Both the position numbers and the translations under genes were made by a program. The notes under the pieces are model-generated. The model was not told the DNA's origin, ran no database searches, and saw only the letters and a program-made list of their open reading frames with translations. From the NCBI GenBank assembly GCA_942491665.1, contig CALOBR010000012.1:62001-126000 (forward strand): a stretch of 64,000 nucleotides of DNA, given 5' to 3'. Shown here piece after piece: positions 24,764-33,658 of the stretch (position 1 is the first letter of the stretch; each line of letters starts with the position of its first letter). The DNA comes from CAVQGZ01 sp942491665. GTDB taxonomy: Bacteria; Actinomycetota; Actinomycetes; Jiangellales; Jiangellaceae.

Positions 24764-25231
24764 CTACGCCGACGCGAGTGCGCAGCGCACTCGTCGGGCC
24801 ACGTCCGCGCCGTCCGCACGTCCCTTGACCTGGGGTTGCAGCGCCTTCATGACCGCACCCATCGCCCCCGGGCCGGATGCTCCCTGCTCCGCCGCGGCGC
24901 TCACCGCAGCGGACACCAGCGCGTCGAGCTCGGCCGACGACAGCGCCGCCGGAAGATACTCGGCTAGGACCGCTTCTTCGGCCCGCTCCCGCTCGGCCGT
25001 CTGCGTCCGTCCGGCGTCGGCGAATGCGGTGGCAGCCTCACGCCGCTTCTTCACCTCCCGCGTCAGCACGGTGATCACCTCGTCGTCGGTGAGGTCGCGG
25101 GCGACCTTGCCCGAGACCTGCTCGGTCGAGATCGCCGCCAGCGCCATGCGCAGGGTCGCTGTGCGCACCTCCTCTCGGTTCTTCATGGCAGCGGTCAGGT
25201 CGGACTGCAGGCGGGAGGCAAGTGGGCTCAC
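24764..25231 (-). CDS. GatB/YqeY domain protein
   Basis: 155 residues, normal for stand-alone YqeY proteins, which resemble the C-terminal tRNA-binding part of GatB; their own role is unclear. Visible family segments are LQSDLTAAMKNREEVRTATLRM, EAVLAEYLP and GAMGAVMKALQPQVKGRADGA (last block near 117-137). GACAAT (25243-25238) lies 6 nt before GTG 25231. It is divergent from the PadR regulator. Confidence 0.88.
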   Translation of the reverse strand: MSPLASRLQSDLTAAMKNREEVRTATLRMALAAISTEQVSGKVARDLTDDEVITVLTREVKKRREAATAFADAGRTQTAERERAEEAVLAEYLPAALSSAELDALVSAAVSAAAEQGASGPGAMGAVMKALQPQVKGRADGADVARRVRCALASA

Positions 25232-25260
25232 CCCGCCATTGTCCGCCCCGCGAGAACCTG

Positions 25261-25316
25261 TTGACGCGTACGCATCACCGATATATCGTTAGTACATCGC
25301 GACACAGTGTTGCGAT
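25261..25316 (+). promoter_or_regulatory. Promoter and palindromic operator of padR-like gene
   Basis: TTGACG (25261-25266) and TATCGT (25284-25289) are spaced 17 bp, a good sigma-70-type promoter. Just downstream lies a 21-bp imperfect palindrome at 25296-25316 (ATCGC-g-ACAC-a-GTGT-t-GCGAT). A short CGATATATCG palindrome (25279-25288) covers the -10. These suit autorepression by the PadR protein. Confidence 0.7.
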
Positions 25317-25330
25317 ACGAAAGGAGAACC

Positions 25331-26035
25331 ATGCACCCCATGTTCATGACGTACATGAGCGAAGGCGAGCAGCACGGCCACTCCCACGACGAGCCGAGAG
25401 GCGAGAGGCGCGGGAAGGGACCCAGCAGCGGTCGTCGCGGGCGAGGCCGACGAGGAGGTCCGGGTGGTCCACCCTGGCCCCCCGGCGGACCCAATGCTGC
25501 GTTCGGGCCCGCGCCGACCCGCTCCCGAGGCCGGGCCGGACGCGGCAACGTGCGCGCCGCGGTGCTGCTACTTCTCGCCGAGCAGCCCCGACACGGCTAC
25601 GACATCATCACCGAGGTCGTCGAGCGCAGCGAGGGCCGCTGGCAACCCAGCCCCGGCTCGGTGTACCCGGTGCTCAAGCGCCTGGCCGGCGAGGGCCTCG
25701 TGCGCGTGCAGGCCGATGGTGACCGCCGGGTGTTCGAGCTCACCGACGCCGGACGGGCCTTCGTGGACGAGAACGCCGACGAGCTCGGCGAGCCCTGGAC
25801 GCAGGTCGGGGCGGAGTCGGAGTCGACCACCGACCTGCTCGAGGCGATGCGCCAGGTGGCGACCGCGCTCACCCAGGTGGCGCAGACCGGGGACGAGCGG
25901 CAGATCGCCGCTGCCACCGCGCTGATGACGGCGACGAAGCGCAACCTCTACCGCGTGCTGGCCGGCGACCCGACCGATCAGGAGGCCGCGCCCGAGGCAG
26001 ACCCGTCGACCGACCCCGACACCGTCGCGACGTGA
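25331..26035 (+). CDS. PadR-family transcriptional regulator
   Basis: 234 residues from ATG 25331, with AAGGAG 4-10 nt upstream. The N-terminal 75 residues are unusual: Met- and His-containing (MHPMFMTYM, HGHSHDE), then Gly/Arg/Pro-rich. The PadR winged helix follows (GNVRAAVLLLLAEQPRHGYDIITEVVERS, PSPGSVYPVLKRLAGEGLVR), then a C-terminal helix for dimerisation. PadR proteins repress efflux or stress genes. The Met/His N-terminus could bind metal, but this is speculative. The promoter carries a clear palindrome, so it is likely autoregulated. The Nudix gene overlaps its stop codon. Confidence 0.87.
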   Translation: MHPMFMTYMSEGEQHGHSHDEPRGERRGKGPSSGRRGRGRRGGPGGPPWPPGGPNAAFGPAPTRSRGRAGRGNVRAAVLLLLAEQPRHGYDIITEVVERSEGRWQPSPGSVYPVLKRLAGEGLVRVQADGDRRVFELTDAGRAFVDENADELGEPWTQVGAESESTTDLLEAMRQVATALTQVAQTGDERQIAAATALMTATKRNLYRVLAGDPTDQEAAPEADPSTDPDTVAT

Positions 26036-26526
26036 GCCCGACGCCGCAGGAGCAGGCACAAGTCGCTGGCCTCCCCCGCCATGTGGTGGGCGTAGCCGGG
26101 GTCGTCGTGGACGACGCCGGACGAGCACTGCTCGTGCGGCGCCGCGTCCCGCCTCGCTGGGAGCTGCCCGGTGGCGCCCTGGAGGTCGGCGAGACCGTGA
26201 CCGACGGCCTTGTCCGCGAGGTGGCCGAAGAGACCGGGCTCACCGTCGCGCCGCGCCGGCTCAGCGGCGTCTACCAGAACATGACGCTCGGGCCGGTGGC
26301 CCTGGTGTTTGTCTGCGAACGCCTCGCCGGCAGCGAGCGCACCAGCGACGAGACCTCGCAGTGGCGCTGGGTGACCCGCGGCGACCTCGACGCCCTGATG
26401 CCGCCCGCCTGGGCGGTTCGGGTCACCGACGCCCTCGACGCGTGGGCCGCCATGGCAACTGCGGAGTCCACGCAGCCTGTGCCGTCCGTGCCCGTGCGCG
26501 TGCACGACGGCGAGGGGCTGCTGTGA
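26032..26526 (+). CDS. Nudix hydrolase
   Basis: 164 residues with the Nudix box GGALEVGETVTDGLVREVAEETGL, the metal-binding REVAEE included. The substrate is some nucleoside diphosphate derivative that cannot be named. GTG 26032 overlaps the padR TGA (GTGA), so it is cotranscribed and translationally coupled to the regulator. The C-terminal 20 residues are Pro/Val-rich and outside the fold. It converges on the nitronate monooxygenase gene with a hairpin between. Confidence 0.87.
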   Translation: MSPTPQEQAQVAGLPRHVVGVAGVVVDDAGRALLVRRRVPPRWELPGGALEVGETVTDGLVREVAEETGLTVAPRRLSGVYQNMTLGPVALVFVCERLAGSERTSDETSQWRWVTRGDLDALMPPAWAVRVTDALDAWAAMATAESTQPVPSVPVRVHDGEGLL

Positions 26527-26537
26527 GCCGAGGATGA

Positions 26538-26577
26538 GAGCGGGACCGTGGCGGCTGGGACGCGGCAGATCCCGCTC
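26538..26577. terminator. Hairpin between convergent genes
   Basis: GAGCGGGA (26538-26545) pairs with TCCCGCTC (26570-26577) around 24 nt. It is placed between the Nudix stop and the nitronate monooxygenase stop and probably serves both strands. No T run. Confidence 0.45.
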
Positions 26578-26586
26578 CCATCCCGA

Positions 26587-28041
26587 CTATGGCCTGGACG
26601 CCGCCCCGGCCGTCGACAGCCACGCGACCACGTCGCGGGCCGACCACCCGTCCGGGTGCTGAGCCAGCAGCAGGCGCGCCCCGTCGAGGTCGCCCCCGAG
26701 CGTGAGCAGCGGAGGCTCGACGTCGAGCCCCTCCGCGCCGGGGCGTCGCTGGGCGTGCCCGGCGGTCGACAGCAGCCCGTTGCACAGGCACATGCGTCCC
26801 GACGTGTCATCGACGTCGCCGCCCTTGCGGACGTAGGCGTCCTCGGGCTCGGACGGGCACCGGTAGCCGACCGAGCCGTCGTCACGGCGAAAGAGCGTGC
26901 GCAGGTAGCCGAGGTCGCAGATGCGTCCGCGCTCGGCGGCCACCTCAGGATCGGCGATCGTGCCGCTCTGCTGCACGACCTTGAATGGAAACCCAGTGGG
27001 GCTGGCCCGACCGTCGGTGCGCACGTCCAACGTGCCGTCAGCGAGCGAGGCCAACATCGAGTCACGCAGCTCGGGCCGCATGCCCGACTCGCGGCTCAGC
27101 GCGAAGACGGTGCCGAGCTGAACTCCGGCCGCACCGCCAGCACGCGCGGCGGCGACCTGCTCGGGGGTGCCGTACCCGCCGGCCAGCCAGTACGGCAGGC
27201 CGGTGGCGGCCACCTTCGACAGGTCGACGACGTCACGCGGGCCGTAGACGACCTGGCCTGACTCGTCGATCTCGGGCCGGCGCGGCGGGGCGTTGTGCCC
27301 ACCCGCGGTGGATCCCTCGATGACGAACCCGTCCGGGCGCGTGTCGTCGCTGCGTGCAAGGTAGGTGGCCAGCACGTGGGCGGAGACGATCGCCAGGAAC
27401 GCCGGGCGCGGCAACGACTCCGGCAGCCCGGCAACGGCCTGAGCCGGGTCGAGGGAGATGCTGAAGTCGTCCTCGTTGGTGGCCCCGGCCACGTCGATGG
27501 GCAGGGTGACCGGCTCGAGACGCGAGAGCGAGTCGAGCATCCGGGGCAGGTGGGACGGCACGCCCGCCCCGACGAGCACCGCGTCGACCCCGGCCACCAT
27601 GGCTCCCAGCAGGGCTGCGGGCGTCCAGATCTGCACCTTCTCCAGCAGGTTCATGCCGATGGGGCCGTCGTGGCCCTCCTTGGCGAGGGCTACCTGCACG
27701 TAGGCGCCAAGGGCGCTCAGGCGTACTGCGTCGAGCCGCTGGTTCAGGTCGAGCTTGGGGATCGGCCGGTACGGCTGGCCGGGTTCGAGGCCGCCGGCAC
27801 GAAAGTACTTGGCCATGGTGGCGTCGACGAACTGCTGGTCGGGGTAGCGCTCGAGCACCCGGCGGACGTCGCCCTGCGGGTCTCCGTCCTGCAGCAACCG
27901 GGCGACCATGAGGTCGGGGCCCACCCCGGAGATCACCCCCAGGCCACCGGACTGCCCCACGGTTCGGGCCAGCCGCCAGTGCGACACGGCGACGCCCATA
28001 CCGCCTTGGATGATCTCAGGAAGAGTGTCAGCACGGCCCAC
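26587..28041 (-). CDS. Nitronate monooxygenase-like flavoprotein
   Basis: 484 residues. The TIM-barrel FMN fold is seen in EIIQGGMGVAVS, AVLVGAGVPSHLP, GGHNAPPRRPEI, LPYWLAGGYGTPEQ and AGVQLGTVFALS. The family oxidises alkyl nitronates or related compounds. It is about 100 residues longer than the classical enzyme, with a C-terminal part containing cysteines (RICDLGYL, YRCPSEP, RMCLCNGL), a variant frequent in actinobacteria. GTG 28041 is chosen because TAAGTT (28054-28049) is 7 nt before it, making the transcript leaderless; an ATG further upstream at 28089 would lie inside the promoter. A TetR-type palindrome overlaps the -10. Confidence 0.85.
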   Translation of the reverse strand: MGRADTLPEIIQGGMGVAVSHWRLARTVGQSGGLGVISGVGPDLMVARLLQDGDPQGDVRRVLERYPDQQFVDATMAKYFRAGGLEPGQPYRPIPKLDLNQRLDAVRLSALGAYVQVALAKEGHDGPIGMNLLEKVQIWTPAALLGAMVAGVDAVLVGAGVPSHLPRMLDSLSRLEPVTLPIDVAGATNEDDFSISLDPAQAVAGLPESLPRPAFLAIVSAHVLATYLARSDDTRPDGFVIEGSTAGGHNAPPRRPEIDESGQVVYGPRDVVDLSKVAATGLPYWLAGGYGTPEQVAAARAGGAAGVQLGTVFALSRESGMRPELRDSMLASLADGTLDVRTDGRASPTGFPFKVVQQSGTIADPEVAAERGRICDLGYLRTLFRRDDGSVGYRCPSEPEDAYVRKGGDVDDTSGRMCLCNGLLSTAGHAQRRPGAEGLDVEPPLLTLGGDLDGARLLLAQHPDGWSARDVVAWLSTAGAASRP

Positions 28042-28048
28042 AGGCGAT

Positions 28049-28067
28049 AACTTACGCAACCGTAGGT
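28049..28067 (-). promoter_or_regulatory. TetR-like operator over the leaderless promoter
   Basis: On the minus strand ACCTACGGTTGCGTAAG occupies 28067-28051, with near-symmetric CCTACG and CGTAAG arms, and overlaps the -10 TAAGTT at 28054-28049. Sequences of this type are bound by TetR-family repressors of lipid and flavoprotein genes in actinobacteria. No TetR gene lies in the window. Confidence 0.5.
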
Positions 28068-28128
28068 TGTGGTCAAACCCGCGTCGCACAGCTGTTGCAG
28101 CGAACCTGGGAGAACCAGGACAAAAGGA

Positions 28129-28163
28129 CGGGGCCCCTTCACGTAGGAGGTGAAGGGGCCCCG
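28129..28163 (-). terminator. Intrinsic terminator, minus strand
   Basis: CGGGGCCCCTTCAC (28129-28142) pairs perfectly with 28150-28163 around the 7-nt loop gtaggag. Read on the minus strand it is followed by tccTTTTgtcc, so it is a proper intrinsic terminator for transcripts coming from the right, such as the SDR gene. Confidence 0.8.
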
Positions 28164-28440
28164 CTTGCTCGGTCGTCCAGTATCTTCGCGATCAAGACTT
28201 GCGCCCTGTCCGCTCGAACACCGACCTCTCCGAACACGTCGCCACGTGTTGCCGCCGCACCCGGCCCCGCGGCTTGGAACCAGGGCCAAAGCCCCGGCCT
28301 GGGCCTCGACGCCGGTCGAGAAGCGAACCCCTCGAGCGGTGAAGCGACTTCGGTGGTGACGAGGTGAACTCTGCTCCTGGCCAGGGGGCAGGTCAATGGG
28401 CGCAGCCGATTCCGTCGTGGCTGGTCAGCAACCTCACAGC

Positions 28441-28526
28441 GCGTCCACAACCTGTGCACAGCCCCATCTGCGAATATCGCGGTCGTCCACACGGCGTACA
28501 CATGGTTGTCCCCAGATTCGTGCACA
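28441..28526 (+). promoter_or_regulatory. Helically phased DnaA-box-like nonamers
   Basis: Six nonamers lie on one strand: GCGTCCACA 28441, CTGTGCACA 28452, TCGTCCACA 28483, GCGTACACA 28494, TTGTCCCCA 28506, TCGTGCACA 28518. Spacing is 11, 31, 11, 12 and 12 bp, close to whole helical turns. Two differ from the actinobacterial DnaA consensus TTGTCCACA by one base, the others by two or three. They lie in a 385-bp region (28164-28548) where no gene is recognised. This may be a DnaA-titrating or regulatory site; there is no dnaA/dnaN context for oriC. Confidence 0.45.
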
Positions 28527-28548
28527 GCAGGGGTCCGGCGTGCCCGGC

Positions 28549-29280
28549 CTAGGAGAAGGCTGTGGACGGCACGTCTCGCTCGCCGTCCCTGATCGCCGAC
28601 ACAATCCGCTCGGCGACGGCCTCGGGGTCGAGCCCCGTCGGCAGCCGAGGCGGGTCGCCGTGCACCGGACGCTGGGCGAGGCCGGTCTCGGTGTGCGGCG
28701 GGCGGATGTCGAGCACGCGCACCCGGGCGCGGCGAAGCTCGCGGGCCGCCGCAGCGTCGTAGGCGCTCAGCGCCGCCTTGCTCGCCGAGTACCCAGCCAT
28801 CCCGGCCATCGGCGCCTCGGCGACCACGGCGCTGATCGTGGCGAAGAACGGGTCGTTGCCGGCGGCTGCCGACGCGATGAGGTGCTCGCCGGCCGCCCGC
28901 AGCAGCCGGATCGGCGCCAGCGTGTTGATCGTGAACACGTCGACGAGCACCTCGTCCGGGGTGTCCAGGGCCGAGCCGAACGCCACGACCCCCGCCGCTA
29001 CGACCACACCGTCCAGGCTCCCGTGCTCGAGCACCGCCCGGCCAACGACCTGGCCGGCCGAGGCGGGCTTGCGCAGGTCGCTCGCCACGGTGACAGCGTC
29101 GAGCCCCAGCGCGTCGAGGCGGGCCCGGTCGCGTCCGACCAGAGTGAGCAGAGCACCGTCAGCGGCGAGTAGTCGGGAGATCGCCGAGCCGAGCCCTCCG
29201 CTCGCGCCGGCAACCAGGATCGAGCGTCCAGCCACGTCAGTCACCCTGGCCACGGTGCCATGCCGCGCGCCCTCGGGCAC
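28549..29280 (-). CDS. Short-chain dehydrogenase/reductase
   Basis: 243 residues, possibly 234 if GTG 29253 is used. The glycine-rich NAD(P) motif is LVAGASGGLGSAISR, the substrate/active-site segment contains S...YSASKAALSAYDAA with catalytic Tyr and Lys (YxxxK), and the N-A-G position is replaced by VVAAGVVAF. This is a classical SDR with an unknown substrate. It is divergent from the cation antiporter. A terminator for this strand lies 386 bp past the stop. Confidence 0.85.
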   Translation of the reverse strand: MPEGARHGTVARVTDVAGRSILVAGASGGLGSAISRLLAADGALLTLVGRDRARLDALGLDAVTVASDLRKPASAGQVVGRAVLEHGSLDGVVVAAGVVAFGSALDTPDEVLVDVFTINTLAPIRLLRAAGEHLIASAAAGNDPFFATISAVVAEAPMAGMAGYSASKAALSAYDAAAARELRRARVRVLDIRPPHTETGLAQRPVHGDPPRLPTGLDPEAVAERIVSAIRDGERDVPSTAFS

Positions 29281-29362
29281 GTCGGCACCGGTCGGCGACC
29301 CCGGTCGTCGAGCCCGCCCATCGACGCACAGGTGTTATCTGCACGCGCTATGTTCCGCGCCC

Positions 29363-31174
29363 ATGGACTTTCTGGCGGCCGGCGGGGCCGATGGTGGGCT
29401 CCCCGAGCTTATTCTGGACATCGCGCTGGCCCTGGTGCTGGCGGGCGTCCTCGCGATCGTGTTCACCCGGCTGCGCATCCCCACGGTCGCGGCATTCTTG
29501 GTCGCCGGCGTCATCCTCGGGCCCGTCGGCACCGGGCTGATCTCCAACCGAGAGAACATCGACACGATCGCCCAGCTCGGGCTGATCCTGCTGCTCTTTC
29601 TCATCGGCCTGGAGATCGACGTGCGGGCGCTGCTGACCAAGGGCAAGTCGGTGCTGGTGTCCGGCCCGCTGCTGTACCCGCTGAGCGGCCTGTTCGGCTT
29701 CGTCGTCGTCAAGGGCCTGCTGCTGCTCGGCATCGGTACCGGCATCGTCAGCGGCAGCGACTACGGCCCGCTCTACATCGGGCTCGCGGTCGCAGCCTCG
29801 TCCACCGTGCTGGTCGTCGCCCTCTACCAGCAGTCGTTCCTGCTGGACACCGTCAGCGGGCGCATCGCCCTGGCCATGCTGGTGTTCGAGGACATCTGGT
29901 CGGTGATCGTGCTGGCGATCCAGCCCAGCTTCGACGACCCGAGCCTCGGCCCCATCGTGGCGACGTTCGTCGGAATCGCCGTGCTCGCCGCGATCGCGTG
30001 GGCGCTGGCCCGCTACGTGCTCCCCGTCGGCTTCCGCTGGATCGCGAAGCAGCCGTCCACCATTCTGGTGGCCTCGCTGGCCTGGTGCTTCGGCATCGTC
30101 CTGATCGGCATCAACCTCGACACCGCGATCGACTCCGTCTTCGGCCTCGACCCCGGGATCGCCGTGAGCGCCGGGGTCGCAGCCCTCATCGCCGGCTCCA
30201 CGATCGCCGCCATCCCCTTCAGCGCCGAGATCGTGCGCCAGGTGTCGGTCGTGCGCGACTTCTTCATCACGCTGTTCTTCGTCGGCATCGGCATGACCAT
30301 CCCGGCCCCGGACGGTGCGGGGGTGCTGCTCGCGGGTCTGGGTGTCGCCCTGCTGACGGTTCTCACCCGGTTCACGATCATGCTGCCCCTGCTCTACGTC
30401 ACCGGTACGGATCGGCGAAACGCCACCCTCACCGTGGCGCGGATGGCGCAGATCTCGGAGTTCAGCCTGGTGGTCGCCTACCTCGGACTCCAGCTCGGGC
30501 ACATCGACCCCACGCTGAACTCGGTCATCGTGTTCGCTTTCGTGATCACGGCCATCGGGACCCCGTTCGTCTTCGCGCGGGCAGAGACCATCGAGGCCCG
30601 GCTGGCGCCGGTGCTCGACCGGATCGGCATGAAGCCACCGCCGGCCGGAACCGAGGAGGAGGAGAAGGCCTACGACCTGGCGCTGCTCGGTGTGCACCGC
30701 ACGGCGTCGTCGTTGCTCAACGACCTCGCCGAGCAGGCCCCCGAGACGCTGTCCCGCACGACGGTCGTCGACTTCAACGTCGCGATCCACCCGCGCATCG
30801 CTGAGCTCGGGGCCGGCGTCACCTACGGCGACTTCACCAGCCCGGAGACCCTGCACCACGCCGGGGTCGACAAGGCGCGCGTGGTGCTGTGCACCATCCC
30901 GGACGACGTGCTGTCGTCGGCCTCGACCATGGACGTCGTGCGCGTGGCGCGCGAGGTCTCCCCGGACGCCATGATCATTGCCACTGCCACCACGTTTCCC
31001 GAGGTGCGACGCATCTACGCCGCCGGGGCCGACTTCGTGCTGCTCCCCCGCCTCGATGCCGCGCGGTCAGCGATGCAGGCGGTGCAGGCCGCCCTCAACG
31101 GGCAGCTGGAGAGCATGCGCGACGACTTCGACGAGACCCTTGACGGCCAGGGCCGCCGCGAGGTGCTCGACTAG
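29363..31174 (+). CDS. CPA2-family cation:proton antiporter
   Basis: 603 residues. About 12-13 membrane helices in the first 400 residues with the family segments GVILGPVGTGLIS, LGLILLLFLIGLEID and LVFEDIWSV; the C-terminal 180 residues form a Rossmann-like TrkA-N/KefB-type domain (GVTYGDFTSPETLHHAGV, ARVVLCTIPDDVLSS). These proteins exchange K+ or Na+ for H+. The nucleotide-binding part may gate transport. TATGTT (29349-29354) lies 8 nt before ATG 29363, consistent with little or no leader. Confidence 0.88.
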   Translation: MDFLAAGGADGGLPELILDIALALVLAGVLAIVFTRLRIPTVAAFLVAGVILGPVGTGLISNRENIDTIAQLGLILLLFLIGLEIDVRALLTKGKSVLVSGPLLYPLSGLFGFVVVKGLLLLGIGTGIVSGSDYGPLYIGLAVAASSTVLVVALYQQSFLLDTVSGRIALAMLVFEDIWSVIVLAIQPSFDDPSLGPIVATFVGIAVLAAIAWALARYVLPVGFRWIAKQPSTILVASLAWCFGIVLIGINLDTAIDSVFGLDPGIAVSAGVAALIAGSTIAAIPFSAEIVRQVSVVRDFFITLFFVGIGMTIPAPDGAGVLLAGLGVALLTVLTRFTIMLPLLYVTGTDRRNATLTVARMAQISEFSLVVAYLGLQLGHIDPTLNSVIVFAFVITAIGTPFVFARAETIEARLAPVLDRIGMKPPPAGTEEEEKAYDLALLGVHRTASSLLNDLAEQAPETLSRTTVVDFNVAIHPRIAELGAGVTYGDFTSPETLHHAGVDKARVVLCTIPDDVLSSASTMDVVRVAREVSPDAMIIATATTFPEVRRIYAAGADFVLLPRLDAARSAMQAVQAALNGQLESMRDDFDETLDGQGRREVLD

Positions 31175-31198
31175 TTCTGCGGTCACTACGGTGTGGGC

Positions 31199-33619
31199 GT
31201 GCAACTGGACGACTGGGTCAAGGGCGGTGCCGCCGTCGGCGCGATCGGCGCAGCGGTGGCCGGCGCCGTCGGTGGGCTCTACGCGGGGGCCGTGCGGCGT
31301 CCGCTGCCGCGACGCTCGGGCCGGGTGCGCGTGCCGGGGATGGCCGACGACGTCGAGGTGGTCGTCGACACCTGGGGCGTCCCCCACGTGTACGCGTCGT
31401 CGCTGACCGACGCCGTCCGCGCGCAGGGCTACCTGCACGCCCAGGACCGGCTGTGGCAGCTCGAGATCAACCGCCGGGTGGTCGCCGGACGACTGGCCGA
31501 GGTCGTCGGCGAGGTAGCCCTTCCCCTCGACCGGTGGATGCGCACGCTCAGCCTGCGCCACGTTGCCGAGCAGGAGCCGGCGCTGCTGCGCCCGGAGACG
31601 CTGGCACTGCTGACGGCCTACGCCGACGGGGTGAACGCGCGCATCGGCGAGGGGCGGCTGCCGGTGGAGTTCACCTTGCTGCGTCACCGTCCGGAGCCAT
31701 GGTCGGTGGTCGACTCGATCTCGTGGGTGAAGATGATGGCGCTCACCCTCTCGGTGAACTGGGAGTCCGAGATCGTCCGCGCACGCATCATCGACGCCAT
31801 CGGTCCCGACCTCGCCGCCGAGCTGGAGCCCGGGTACGCCCAGGGCATGCCGTTCGTGGTGGCCGACGGCGTCGACTTCTCGTTCATCGGCGAGTCCGCA
31901 CTCGCCCGAAGCGCTGCCGCTGAGCAGATCAGCGGCCCGGTCGCGGTGGACGGCCTGGGCAGCAACAACTGGGTGGTGCACGGGTCGCGCACGGCCAGCG
32001 GCAAGCCGCTGCTGGCCAACGACATGCACCTGGGACTCACCGTGCCGGCGATCTGGTACGAGAACCACCTGGTCACACCCGAGTTCGAGGTGACCGGGGT
32101 GAGCTTTCCGGGTCTGCCAGGCGTGGTCTCCGGGCACAACGGCCACGTCGCCTGGGGCTACACGAACGGCTTCGCCGACGTCCAAGACCTCTACGTCGAG
32201 CACCTGCGCCGCGATGGTGACCGCATCGAGTACGAGTTCGCTGGGCAGTGGCACCCCGCTGCCGTCCGGTCGGAGACCATCCGGGTGAAGGGCGGCGTGA
32301 GCGAGGTCGAGCAGGTCGTCACCACCGGCCACGGCCCGATCATCAACTCGCTCGCCCCCGACCACGCCGGAGAGCAGCCGCTCGCCCTGAAGTGGACGGC
32401 GCACGAGCCGAACGCCATGGTCGAGGTGCTGTTCGACATGAACCGGGCGCAGTCGTGCGCACAGATGCGCGACGTGCTCCGCGGTTGGCACACCCCGGTG
32501 CAGAACGTGGTCTACGCCGACGTACACGGCACGATCGCGCACTCCTACCCCGGGCGCATCCCTGTCCGTGCGGCCGGCGACGGGCGCACCCCGGTACCGG
32601 GATGGACCGGGGAGTACGAGTGGACGGGATTCATCCCGTACGACGAGCTCCCGCAGCAGCAGAACCCGCCGTCAGGCTACTTGGCTACGGCCAACAACCG
32701 CGTGGTCGACGACCGGTACCCCTACTGGTTGGGCGCCGACTTCGTCACCGGCAACCGGGCGCTGCGCATCGTGGAGATGCTGGAGCAGTCAGAGTCTGTC
32801 GACGTCGCAACCTTTCGCACGATGCAGCTCGACCAGGTGTCGCCGTCGGCCCGGCTGACAGCAACCGCCCTGCGCGGGCTGGCCTCCGACGACCCGGCCG
32901 TGGACGAGGCGCTGCGCATGATGGCGGACTGGGACGGCACGCTCGGCTCGGACTCACCGCAGGCCGCGATCTACGCCGTGTTCAGCACGACCCTCGCGCG
33001 GCAGCTGCTGCGTCCGCACCTCGGCGACGTGACCGAGCTCTACACCGGCAAGGGCATCACACCGGTGCTCGCCGAGACGTCCATCCTCGGTGAACGCTGC
33101 CGCGAGTGGCTCGACGCGACGTTGGACGACGCCTCGTCGCACTGGTGGGACTCCGACGACGGGGCCACCCGCGAGAGCCAGATCGTGGCGGCGATAACCG
33201 AGACAGTCGCTGAGCTCACCCGACGCTTCGGCGCCGACCCGGTGCGGTGGCGGTGGGGACGGCTGCACTCCTTGACGCTGCGCCATGTGCTGGGGTCGCA
33301 GGCACCGCTCGACCGGGTGTTCAACCGGGGCCCCTACCCCATCGGCGGCGACGGCGACACGATCTGGAACGCGCAGGTGGCCCGCCACGACCCGACAGCG
33401 GACGCGGTGATGGTCGGGCCGCCCTTCCGGTTCATCGCCGACCTCGCCGACCTGGCGCAGAGCCGCGGGCAGCTGATGCCCGGCCAGTCCGGCCAGGTAG
33501 GCAGCCCGCACTACGCCGATGGCATCGGGCCGTGGCTACGGGGGGACTACCACCCGATGGTGACCGACCGCACGGCCGTGGACGGCAACGCCGAGGCCCG
33601 CTTCACGCTCGTCCCCTGA
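31199..33619 (+). CDS. Penicillin acylase-family Ntn hydrolase
   Basis: 806 residues. The precursor is made as alpha chain, spacer and beta chain. The new N-terminal nucleophile of the beta chain is Ser255 in the motif GLG-SNNWVV, and the beta chain shows ANDMHLGL and GHNGHVAWGYTN (oxyanion region). The N-terminal part (DTWGVPHVYASS, QGYLHAQDRLWQLEI) is typical. A hydrophobic Gly/Ala stretch at 9-30 may be an uncleaved signal or anchor. Natural substrates are probably N-acyl compounds such as acyl-homoserine lactones or peptides. GTG 31199 is preferred because TACGGT (31187-31192) lies 6 nt before it; a GTG at 31193 is an alternative. It starts 25 bp after the antiporter stop. Confidence 0.9.
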   Translation: MQLDDWVKGGAAVGAIGAAVAGAVGGLYAGAVRRPLPRRSGRVRVPGMADDVEVVVDTWGVPHVYASSLTDAVRAQGYLHAQDRLWQLEINRRVVAGRLAEVVGEVALPLDRWMRTLSLRHVAEQEPALLRPETLALLTAYADGVNARIGEGRLPVEFTLLRHRPEPWSVVDSISWVKMMALTLSVNWESEIVRARIIDAIGPDLAAELEPGYAQGMPFVVADGVDFSFIGESALARSAAAEQISGPVAVDGLGSNNWVVHGSRTASGKPLLANDMHLGLTVPAIWYENHLVTPEFEVTGVSFPGLPGVVSGHNGHVAWGYTNGFADVQDLYVEHLRRDGDRIEYEFAGQWHPAAVRSETIRVKGGVSEVEQVVTTGHGPIINSLAPDHAGEQPLALKWTAHEPNAMVEVLFDMNRAQSCAQMRDVLRGWHTPVQNVVYADVHGTIAHSYPGRIPVRAAGDGRTPVPGWTGEYEWTGFIPYDELPQQQNPPSGYLATANNRVVDDRYPYWLGADFVTGNRALRIVEMLEQSESVDVATFRTMQLDQVSPSARLTATALRGLASDDPAVDEALRMMADWDGTLGSDSPQAAIYAVFSTTLARQLLRPHLGDVTELYTGKGITPVLAETSILGERCREWLDATLDDASSHWWDSDDGATRESQIVAAITETVAELTRRFGADPVRWRWGRLHSLTLRHVLGSQAPLDRVFNRGPYPIGGDGDTIWNAQVARHDPTADAVMVGPPFRFIADLADLAQSRGQLMPGQSGQVGSPHYADGIGPWLRGDYHPMVTDRTAVDGNAEARFTLVP

Positions 33620-33658
33620 CCCCGCTCCCACACGCGGCCACCGCACCCAGCCTGGCGC

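Noticed and set aside
28129..28163. Start of a structured RNA gene such as RNase P or tmRNA
   Set aside because: None of the conserved core sequences of these RNAs were found on either strand between 28164 and 28548.
28139..28525. Minus-strand frame of 128 codons over the DnaA-like region
   Set aside because: No conserved motif, starts inside the nonamers and ends in the terminator stem.
28441..28526. Chromosome origin (oriC)
   Set aside because: No dnaA, dnaN, rpmH or AT-rich unwinding element nearby; boxes are mostly imperfect.
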